A DNA stretch of 7,771 nt, from assembly GCA_016284115.1 (NCBI GenBank), contig JAEEOD010000024.1, positions 1 to 7,771 of the forward strand. Reading direction: 5' to 3'. A program made the position numbers and the translations under genes. The stretch comes from Bacteroidaceae bacterium (GTDB taxonomy: Bacteria; Bacteroidota; Bacteroidia; Bacteroidales; Bacteroidaceae). Each line of letters opens with the position of its first letter. The first letter of the stretch is position 1. Below are positions 1 to 5,387 of the stretch, piece after piece. The notes beneath the pieces were generated by a model. The model saw only the letters and a list, made by a program, of their open reading frames with translations, was not told where the DNA came from and did no database searches.

Positions 1-1472
1 TGCATCTCCTCAGGCTTCAGGTATTTATCAGCCTTGTGCCCACCCACAGAATAATAAAGTTCTGTGAATGAAGGCATTCGCAAGGAAGTGTTGAAAGAAG
101 CATATGCTTTGAGTTTTTTGGCAAATTGCCAACTAATATCTACACCAGGGTAAAGCCTAAAAGGCATCTCATTCCAAGTATTCTTTACTGCTATCACACC
201 AGCGCTAATGGTAAAGTTTCTCAGTAACACATTGTGTTCAATGTGGAAACTCAGATTGCTACGGTTCAATCCTAAGGTATATTGCCTATCGGTACCATGA
301 ATTTCGCGAGGAGCATTCAGCGGTTCTCCCAAATTGCCACTGATGATATCTTCATTGCGAAACTCTGCGCCAAAGGCTGTCTTGCCCATTGACCACTCAA
401 CATAGCTGTTGAGGTTTACACCAAAAACGTCAGTACGATGATAGTTGAAAGGTACCTTTTCTTCACTGGCACGGAAAAGTTCGAATCGGTCATGGCCGCG
501 ATTCCAGTATATGGAAGGGGTAAAATGGAAGAAGCCCTTTGTTTCAGCTTGAACGGCTGTAAAAAGTTTCAAAGTATGCTCGAACTGATCATCGAACCTG
601 GCGCTATAGAATGTATTAGATCCGAAGTTTTTGTTACTCAAACCAGCATGCCAACTGATGGTGACCTCCTCACTGTTGTAGTTCCCTTGATAAAACAGCT
701 TCAGCGTATTGAAATCACTATTCAAACTTCCTGCTTGGTTGCGGCTATAACCATCACTCTTGACATAAGAAGCTGACAGCTGGTTGTTGAAGTCTCCAGT
801 CACCACATTGGCTCTGCCCCCTCCAGAAACATAGCCATAAGATCCTGACTCAAAATGAACATTGGCACTTGATTGGTTATCTTTGCGAGTAACAATGTTA
901 ATGGCACCCACCAAAGATGATGTGCCATACACTCGCCCTGCAGGTCCTTCAAGTACCTCAATACGTTCTATATCAGAAATGTCAACTGGAAAATCGGCAG
1001 TGTTATGCCCTGTCTGAGGGTCATTGATATTAATGCCATTAAGAAGAATGGTAATTTGTTCGTTCGTCCCTCCACGAACACTGATGTCAGTTTGTGCCCC
1101 GATAGGACCTCGCTGGCGGACATCTACACCTGCAGCGAGTTTAAGTAGGTCGTTCACACTTTGCGCAGGGGCAGCGGCTATTGCCTCTCGATCCAGCACA
1201 GTTACCAATCGTGCCGACTGTCCAAGTGTTAGTGGCGCACGACTGCTGGTCACTTCCACCTCTTCCAATTCGTAGAGTTTCTCCTGACCCTGTTGCGAGT
1301 TTAGAGCTACCTGAGCCGAGGCAGTGTCTGGTGTGGCAAATGTCAATGTAGCCACTGACAGCACACCAATGGTGACCTCGACCTTCAGACTATGAAAAGC
1401 CGCATACGGACTATTCTGGAACTGGCGGAAACGAACAGCCTTTTTCCTTAACTGAAAAATCTGTTCTTTCAT
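1..1472 (-). CDS. TonB-dependent outer-membrane receptor, BtuB/CirA-like, C-terminus cut by window edge
   Basis: An uninterrupted minus-strand frame starts at ATG 1472-1470 and runs off the left edge; about 490 codons are visible. In-frame sequence upstream reaches a stop at 1490-1488, so this is the only reasonable ATG. The N-terminus is a long basic leader (QLRKKAVRFRQF) followed by a modest hydrophobic stretch (IGVLSVATLTFA, about 35-46) and a likely signal-peptidase site ASA|Q near residue 53. A TonB-box-like EEVEVTSS (70-77) precedes the plug domain (about 78-197), which has LLKLAAGVDVRQRG, ISVRGG, LLNGININDPQTGH and RIEVLEGPAGRVYGTSSLVGAINIVT. Alternating strands of the beta barrel follow. 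There is no carboxypeptidase-like N-terminal extension and no SusD partner in view, so it is a BtuB/CirA-type receptor rather than SusC. Known family role: TonB-energised import of cobalamin, iron chelates or similar ligands. The substrate is not determinable here; the NDPQTGH plug motif leans toward BtuB-like proteins (inference). Confidence 0.93.
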   Translation of the reverse strand, partial: MKEQIFQLRKKAVRFRQFQNSPYAAFHSLKVEVTIGVLSVATLTFATPDTASAQVALNSQQGQEKLYELEEVEVTSSRAPLTLGQSARLVTVLDREAIAAAPAQSVNDLLKLAAGVDVRQRGPIGAQTDISVRGGTNEQITILLNGININDPQTGHNTADFPVDISDIERIEVLEGPAGRVYGTSSLVGAINIVTRKDNQSSANVHFESGSYGYVSGGGRANVVTGDFNNQLSASYVKSDGYSRNQAGSLNSDFNTLKLFYQGNYNSEEVTISWHAGLSNKNFGSNTFYSARFDDQFEHTLKLFTAVQAETKGFFHFTPSIYWNRGHDRFELFRASEEKVPFNYHRTDVFGVNLNSYVEWSMGKTAFGAEFRNEDIISGNLGEPLNAPREIHGTDRQYTLGLNRSNLSFHIEHNVLLRNFTISAGVIAVKNTWNEMPFRLYPGVDISWQFAKKLKAYASFNTSLRMPSFTELYYSVGGHKADKYLKPEEM

Positions 1473-1520
1473 TTGTAAAAAAATAATTTATTCATAAACG
1501 CACAACAAGTATGTACATAT

Positions 1521-3089
1521 TTATTTTTCCACAATGTAGTTCTTGGTGATAGACGTAAATTCAGCTATCTGCTCATCTATCCACGATTCAGGCATCTCCA
1601 ATTCTAATGCCATGACTTTGGCAACCTTAGGTGCTACCCTCAAAGCCTCACGAGCATCAATATATAGAAGGCGAACCCTGCGAGCTAACACATCGTCCAA
1701 TGTGCGAGCCATCTCGTGCCTTACGGCCCATATCACCTCACCAATTGTATAATCATAATTAGGTGATATTCTCTCTTGATACAAGGGAGTTTCCTGTTCC
1801 AACTGATGTAGAGCAGATTCGTCACTACCATATATATAATAATGATTGGTAAGGTCGGGATTGGGTCGCCAACCATGAATCTTTAAATGTTTAGTGACAC
1901 ACTTGCGTTTCTCCACCAATTTCATGGCAATTGCCTTATCAATAGTGTCCTCAGCCATCAATCTATAGCTTGTCCACTTACCACCAGTGATGGTTATTAG
2001 GTCATTGTCAGAAACTATAATTTTATGGCTACGCGATATTTCTTTAGCACTTTTACCTTCTTTTTTAGGCGCCGCCAATGGTCTTTGTCCAGCGAATACA
2101 CCTATTATATCCTCGCGAGTAGGAGCAGGTACCATATACAAACCAGCAGTCTTAAGTATGAAGTCTATTTCTTCTTCTAATGCACGTGGCTCACTTTCAG
2201 GATATTCACGCAACACATCTGTTGTACCCACTACAACTCTGTTGTGCCAAGGGACAGCAAACAGCACCCTACCATCACTGGTTTTAGGTACCATCAAAGC
2301 ATCATTTCCTTGAAGGAACTTCATATCTAATATAAGATGAACACCTTGACTGGGCTTTACCATCGGCTTATGCCCTGATTCATCTAACTTCATTACTTCA
2401 TCTACAAAAATACCTGCAGCATTTATCACAGCTTTAGCATGAATCTCATAAATATCGCCAGTCTCATTATCAACAGCCTTCACCCCACAAATCTTACCTT
2501 TAGCATTGTGTGATATGCCAATTACTTTCATATGATTAATCGCAACACCACCTTGTTCTATGCATGTTTCAGCCAGATTAATCGCCATACGAGAGTCATC
2601 AAATTGTCCATCATGATATACAATTCCTCCCTTTAACCCTTGTTGTTTAATTGCAGGCAGCCTATGCAATACACTTTTTTTACGAATGAATTTAGAATGT
2701 CCATATCCAAATCCCCATGAAAGCATATCATAAAAGGTAAGCCCACAGAAATAGAGAAAATTGTCCCACCATGTATAATTGGCAATTACGAATGACTGGT
2801 TTTTTACCAGATGAGGAGCATTAGCTTTCATACGGCCTCTCTCATGCAAAGCTTCCAATACAAGCATTACATCTCCTTTTTGGAGATAACGAACACCACC
2901 ATGTACCAATTTGGTGCTTCGACTTGATGTACATTTAGCGAAGTCATCTTGTTCCAGCATAGCTACTTGATAGCCTCGAGATGCGGCGTCAACTGCACAA
3001 CCTAAACCTGTAGCTCCACCTCCAATGACTACAAAATCCCAGATTTTATTACAATCTTGAATTCTCTTAATCTGCTCTTCCCTCTTCAT
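1521..3089 (-). CDS. glpD: FAD-dependent glycerol-3-phosphate dehydrogenase (GlpD type)
   Basis: Predicted to oxidise sn-glycerol 3-phosphate to dihydroxyacetone phosphate at the inner face of the cytoplasmic membrane, passing electrons through FAD to the quinone pool. The start MKREEQIKRI (ATG 3089) gives 522 residues; ATG 3095, two codons earlier, is equally possible. The frame can be extended to a TTG at 3137, but that codon lies inside the terminator hairpin of the upstream tRNA, so I reject it. Visible motifs are the dinucleotide-binding VVIGGGATGLG (about 20-30), the GlpD/GlpA signature TSSRSTKLVHGGVRYL (54-69), GTTD (288-291), AGQRPL (333-338) and TGGKWTSYR (368-376), followed by a helical C-terminal DAO_C domain (about 405-522, with EVIWAVRHEMARTLDDVLARR). 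It lacks the iron-sulfur C-terminal extension of GlpA, and its length fits GlpD. No glpF or glpK is visible nearby. No promoter fits between the terminator and the start. Confidence 0.93.
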   Translation of the reverse strand: MKREEQIKRIQDCNKIWDFVVIGGGATGLGCAVDAASRGYQVAMLEQDDFAKCTSSRSTKLVHGGVRYLQKGDVMLVLEALHERGRMKANAPHLVKNQSFVIANYTWWDNFLYFCGLTFYDMLSWGFGYGHSKFIRKKSVLHRLPAIKQQGLKGGIVYHDGQFDDSRMAINLAETCIEQGGVAINHMKVIGISHNAKGKICGVKAVDNETGDIYEIHAKAVINAAGIFVDEVMKLDESGHKPMVKPSQGVHLILDMKFLQGNDALMVPKTSDGRVLFAVPWHNRVVVGTTDVLREYPESEPRALEEEIDFILKTAGLYMVPAPTREDIIGVFAGQRPLAAPKKEGKSAKEISRSHKIIVSDNDLITITGGKWTSYRLMAEDTIDKAIAMKLVEKRKCVTKHLKIHGWRPNPDLTNHYYIYGSDESALHQLEQETPLYQERISPNYDYTIGEVIWAVRHEMARTLDDVLARRVRLLYIDAREALRVAPKVAKVMALELEMPESWIDEQIAEFTSITKNYIVEK

Positions 3090-3102
3090 TGTCATATGAT
3101 TT

Positions 3103-3142
3103 AAAAAAAGGCAGTCACGATAATGATAGAATCGCAACTGCC
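3103..3142 (-). terminator. Intrinsic terminator of the tRNA-Pro unit, abutting glpD
   Basis: Read on the minus strand, arms 3142-3131 and 3121-3110 form a 12-bp stem: GGCAGT pairs with ACTGCC, then two G-U wobbles, then CGAT pairs with ATCG. The loop is 9 nt (3130-3122) and seven T residues follow at 3109-3103. The two wobbles would be C-A mismatches if the plus strand were transcribed, so the hairpin is built for minus-strand RNA. It begins about 34 nt after the tRNA 3' end. The glpD ATG follows the U-tract within about 13 nt. Confidence 0.82.
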
Positions 3143-3175
3143 TTTTTCTTTTTTATCAACCTTAATCCATTCCTG

Positions 3176-3250
3176 TCGGGGTACCAAGATTCGAACTTGG
3201 GACCCCCTGCTCCCAAAGCAGGTGCGCTAACCGGACTGCGCTACACCCCG
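3176..3250 (-). tRNA. tRNA-Pro (anticodon UGG)
   Basis: A complete 75-nt cloverleaf folds on the minus strand. The acceptor stem pairs CGGGGTG with TACCCCG (7 bp, including one G-T), with discriminator A at 3176. The D-arm is GCGC...GCGC. The anticodon arm is CCTGC-TTTGGGA-GCAGG, giving anticodon TGG at positions 34-36, which reads proline CCA and, by wobble, other CCN codons. The variable loop is GGGTC, and the T-arm is CCAAG-TTCGAAT-CTTGG. The 3' CCA is not encoded (the genome continues CAGGA), so it must be added by the CCA-adding enzyme. The gene has its own promoter about 22 nt upstream and a terminator downstream, making it a single-tRNA unit. Confidence 0.97.
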
Positions 3251-3272
3251 AAGGCTTTTTTAAAAAGCGTTG

Positions 3273-3303
3273 CAAAGGTAAAACTTATTTTTCACACATG
3301 CAA
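3273..3303 (-). promoter_or_regulatory. Bacteroidetes-type promoter for tRNA-Pro
   Basis: The minus strand carries TACCTTTG at 3280-3273, an exact match to the Bacteroidetes -7 consensus TAnnTTTG, and a TTG at 3303-3301 in the -33 position with a 20-bp spacer. The tRNA 5' end is 22 nt beyond the -7 box, leaving a short leader of roughly 15-18 nt for RNase P to remove. The -33 triplet lies in one arm of the inverted repeat at 3298-3315. Confidence 0.75.
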
Positions 3304-3315
3304 GCGTTCTTGCAT
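3298..3315. repeat. Perfect 7-bp inverted repeat overlapping the tRNA -33 element
   Basis: ATGCAAG (3298-3304), a 4-base loop CGTT and CTTGCAT (3309-3315) form a perfect hairpin. Read on the plus strand it is followed by a T-run (3315-3321) and resembles a short terminator, but no plus-strand gene needs one. On the minus strand the run precedes the hairpin, so it would not terminate the GH123 transcript. It may only be a structural or operator-like element over the tRNA promoter; its function is unknown. Confidence 0.5.
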
Positions 3316-3322
3316 TTTTTTC

Positions 3323-3353
3323 AAAAAAAACTTCTGTTTCACTAATAAGAAAC
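3323..3353 (-). terminator. Weak candidate terminator after the GH123 gene
   Basis: Just after the stop at 3358-3356, the minus strand can pair GTTTC (3353-3349) with GAAAC (3340-3336). Five further bases and then eight T residues (3330-3323) follow. The stem is only 5 bp and the U-tract is not adjacent, so this is a weak call. No better terminator is visible between this gene and the tRNA promoter. Confidence 0.3.
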
Positions 3354-3355
3354 TC

Positions 3356-5158
3356 TTAGAACCTATCTATTTCTGCCTTTACGTTCTTAACAAAAGAAGA
3401 AGCAGATATGGTTGGCAACTTAGTTTCATCAAAAGTGCTAAGTATCTTATCAAGCCTCTTTAAGGCAGTTGGCTTCAATTCTTTTCTAAGTATCTTTATC
3501 TTCTCATTATCTTGAATTCCTGATACTAAACGCTCAAATCGAATACTTGTACGTGCCTCGGGATAGACCAAATAAGTATCACCAGCAGCCCAAGTAATGT
3601 AACGACTATCAAGCAAGGGTTCTTGTACCCAACTATTGAATGCCCAGCGCAGATAACCATCAAGATTGGCTTTTAAAGCATATAAACCTAACCACTCAGC
3701 CTCAGCTGGGGCACTAAAAGTAAATGTATTGGGATATGCTTCAGCGCAACAAGTATAGAAAGTCGTAATCTTTCCTTCATTACGGCGTTTCTCAATGATA
3801 TCATCAGCCCATTTTTGACTCATTGTAATGCAATAATCATTAAGCTCATCAACCAACTCATCGTATAGACTGCCAGCCATTGATATTTTAAAATTAGGAT
3901 CGGCCTTGCGAATCACTTTAAGTGTCTTCAGCATTACATCGATTGACCTCTCATCCATGGCTATATGAGTTATGTCAAACCATCCTTTCTCACGCAAATG
4001 TTTGGCAAAAGCAGAAAGCATCGCAGTCCACATCTCATCATAAGCAGCATCACCAGGCTCGGCATGTAAATATTTAAAGGAATTAGTCGCTTGGTCAAAG
4101 TATTGGAAGGATAACGCCCAAGGAACCATTGAATAACAGCCAATCTCTTTGTTTATGCCCAAACTCATCATAAACTCAACCCATTTGTCGAAAATGGCGA
4201 AGTCAAATGCCCATGAGCCATCAAGTTTCTTTATCCACGTCACCATTGATTCAAAATAATCAAATGTCTGACCATTCCATGGCTTGTGCATAATAGAAGC
4301 TGTGATTACCTTTCCACCAGCTTGCTGATAAAGCTTCATAATAGGTTTCATTGCTTCCATATGAGCATCACTCCATGGTTCTACCTGATAATACCGTGCT
4401 ACTGCATAAGGGTTTTGCCACAAATCAAGATGGAAAGACCATTCTTCAGGCATAGGCAACACGTGATTCTTTACATGCAATCTGAGCGTTAATTTGTCAA
4501 GGATAATATTGCCGTCTTTTACAGTTACAGTTCCTGCATAGTCCCCAGAAGGAGCATCTTGTGGCACCCATACACGTATCCAACCAGCTTGGGTGTTAAA
4601 AGCTTTAACTTCCAACTCGGTTGCTATATGGTCAATTACATCAGCCACTAACGTAGAATCCCATAAAGAAGCATCTGGGCGCCTACTGCAGCCACTTTTC
4701 CCATCTTTGTTTAATTCATCGGTCATTACATAACGAACAAATCCTTTCAGCAACCTATCCTGACCAATGATATTCCCTTGTCGCGAAACAAGATCTGATA
4801 CTTCAAACTTTAAGTTTCTGATGTATTCATTTCCATAAACTACAAATTGTGAATGTACACGTTCTCCTCTCCATGCCGTAACCTCTATTGACTTTGCTTG
4901 CAAAATCTGGGGTGGTTCTTCTTGTTTATAGCGTTCATCAATAGATCCCCATACAACATGCTTACCTTCGATACCATTCCATAATTCATAATTAACTTGT
5001 ACAGGATTCTCAAGTTCATGATATTCTTTTAAAGGATATTGAGACTGTCCTGTATTTCTACCTGTATGTGTAACCCCATAATTCTGGGCCATTACAACAC
5101 ATGATGAGAGAAACAGTAAAGTATTAAACAGGAATTTATAAACGACAGATTGATTCAT
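3356..5158 (-). CDS. Secreted glycoside hydrolase, GH123 family (DUF4091-type catalytic domain)
   Basis: A 600-residue protein starting at ATG 5158. The N-terminus is a signal peptide (KFLFNTLLFLSSCVVMAQ). Signal-peptidase I cleavage at VMA|Q (24/25) is plausible, but LSSC (17-20) also fits a lipobox, so it may be periplasmic or a lipoprotein; the acidic residues typical of a Bacteroidetes surface-export signal are absent after Cys20. An N-terminal beta-sandwich region (about 60-235, ending LHVKNHVLPMPEEW) leads into a TIM-barrel-like catalytic domain (about 240-545). The adjacent Asp402-Glu403 in HIAMDERSID matches the Asp-Glu pair that characterised GH123 enzymes use for substrate-assisted catalysis. 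The C-terminal motif AGDTYLVYP with SIRFERLVSGIQDNEK is typical of the family. Characterised members are exo-beta-N-acetylgalactosaminidases acting on glycolipid or glycan GalNAc; this substrate is inferred, not proven. No SusC/SusD, sulfatase or other hydrolase lies beside it in the window. Confidence 0.85.
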   Translation of the reverse strand: MNQSVVYKFLFNTLLFLSSCVVMAQNYGVTHTGRNTGQSQYPLKEYHELENPVQVNYELWNGIEGKHVVWGSIDERYKQEEPPQILQAKSIEVTAWRGERVHSQFVVYGNEYIRNLKFEVSDLVSRQGNIIGQDRLLKGFVRYVMTDELNKDGKSGCSRRPDASLWDSTLVADVIDHIATELEVKAFNTQAGWIRVWVPQDAPSGDYAGTVTVKDGNIILDKLTLRLHVKNHVLPMPEEWSFHLDLWQNPYAVARYYQVEPWSDAHMEAMKPIMKLYQQAGGKVITASIMHKPWNGQTFDYFESMVTWIKKLDGSWAFDFAIFDKWVEFMMSLGINKEIGCYSMVPWALSFQYFDQATNSFKYLHAEPGDAAYDEMWTAMLSAFAKHLREKGWFDITHIAMDERSIDVMLKTLKVIRKADPNFKISMAGSLYDELVDELNDYCITMSQKWADDIIEKRRNEGKITTFYTCCAEAYPNTFTFSAPAEAEWLGLYALKANLDGYLRWAFNSWVQEPLLDSRYITWAAGDTYLVYPEARTSIRFERLVSGIQDNEKIKILRKELKPTALKRLDKILSTFDETKLPTISASSFVKNVKAEIDRF

Positions 5159-5186
5159 GGCAATACAGTTTAAGGTTTACACGTGT

Positions 5187-5194
5187 CAAAGGTA
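5187..5194 (-). promoter_or_regulatory. Probable -7 element of the GH123 gene promoter
   Basis: TACCTTTG on the minus strand (5194-5187) matches TAnnTTTG and lies 28 bp before the GH123 ATG, implying a 5' leader of about 20-25 nt. There is no clean TTTG at the usual -33 distance; the position is filled by the T-run of the preceding terminator (5218-5212). The palindrome ACACGTGT (5179-5186) sits directly downstream, around the expected transcription start. Confidence 0.5.
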
Positions 5195-5211
5195 AATAAT
5201 AGTTTTCAAAT

Positions 5212-5250
5212 AAAAAAACTGAGGGAGAAGAAATTCACATTCCTTCTCCC
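5212..5250 (-). terminator. Strong intrinsic terminator in the spt-GH123 gap
   Basis: On the minus strand GGGAGAAGGAA (5250-5240) pairs with TTTCTTCTCCC (5233-5223) to form an 11-bp stem with one G-U pair and a 6-nt loop. After TCAG a run of seven T residues follows (5218-5212). It ends the spt transcript, whose stop is about 137 bp upstream, and also any transcript from the internal promoter at 5323-5353. It separates these from the GH123 promoter. Confidence 0.85.
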
Positions 5251-5318
5251 CCATTCACTACAACATCTAATTCAAAAACTTACAGAGAGATTTAATATGT
5301 TTTGCCTGTTATATTTCT
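5212..5318 (-). ncRNA. Candidate small RNA in the spt 3' region (about 105 nt)
   Basis: A near-ideal promoter (5353-5323) is followed by about 70 transcribed bases and then the strong terminator hairpin at 5250-5212, giving a predicted RNA of about 105 nt. No convincing reading frame lies inside: ATG at 5265 is followed two codons later by a stop, and ATG 5254 opens a 22-codon frame that runs through the terminator itself. The arrangement fits a 3'-UTR-derived sRNA that shares its terminator with spt. The 5' boundary is inferred from the -7 box. I do not recognise it as a named RNA family, and transcription is unproven. The alternative is a short leader of the GH123 gene ending in an attenuator. 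Confidence 0.42.
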
Positions 5319-5322
5319 TTTG

Positions 5323-5353
5323 CAAAGATAAATAGGTTTTTTATTAATTCAAA
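5323..5353 (-). promoter_or_regulatory. Near-consensus Bacteroidetes promoter inside the spt 3' region
   Basis: The minus strand has TTTG at 5353-5350, a 19-bp spacer, and TATCTTTG at 5330-5323. This matches the -33 TTTG / -7 TAnnTTTG consensus in sequence and spacing and is the best promoter in the window. It starts only 35 bp after the spt stop codon and points at no annotated gene before the terminator at 5250-5212. Confidence 0.65.
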
Positions 5354-5387
5354 ATATTTCTAGAAAAAAAATATTAATCACACATTT

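Noticed and set aside
1473..1520. Cobalamin riboswitch before the BtuB-like receptor
   Set aside because: The gap is only 48 bp, far too short for a cobalamin aptamer of about 200 nt, and no B12-box-like sequence is visible. The receptor's ligand therefore cannot be settled this way.
438..2313. Plus-strand open frames at 438-776, 1024-1275, 1543-1752 and 1987-2313
   Set aside because: Each lies antisense within the receptor or glpD gene, whose minus-strand frames carry clear family motifs. Their own translations show no recognisable domain.
3090..3137. Longer glpD start at TTG 3137
   Set aside because: The added codons are the terminator hairpin of the tRNA unit, and the family N-terminus aligns with ATG 3089/3095.
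3176..3200. tRNA 3' end as an integration (att) site of a mobile element
   Set aside because: I see no second copy of the tRNA 3' end in the window and no integrase or mobility gene nearby.
3089..3463. Plus-strand open frame of 124 codons
   Set aside because: It runs antisense through the tRNA-Pro gene and the glpD start; its DSNLGPPAPKAGALTGLRYTP stretch is the well-known false translation of a tRNA complement.
4286..4492. Plus-strand open frame inside the GH123 gene, and a similar one at 7106-7306 inside engB
   Set aside because: Both are antisense shadows of well-supported genes with no domain or start context of their own.
5186..5254. 22-codon minus-strand frame starting at ATG 5254 (MGEKECEF...)
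   Set aside because: It is translated through the terminator stem and U-tract and into the GH123 -7 box, so it would not be on a complete transcript. Its composition simply reflects the hairpin.
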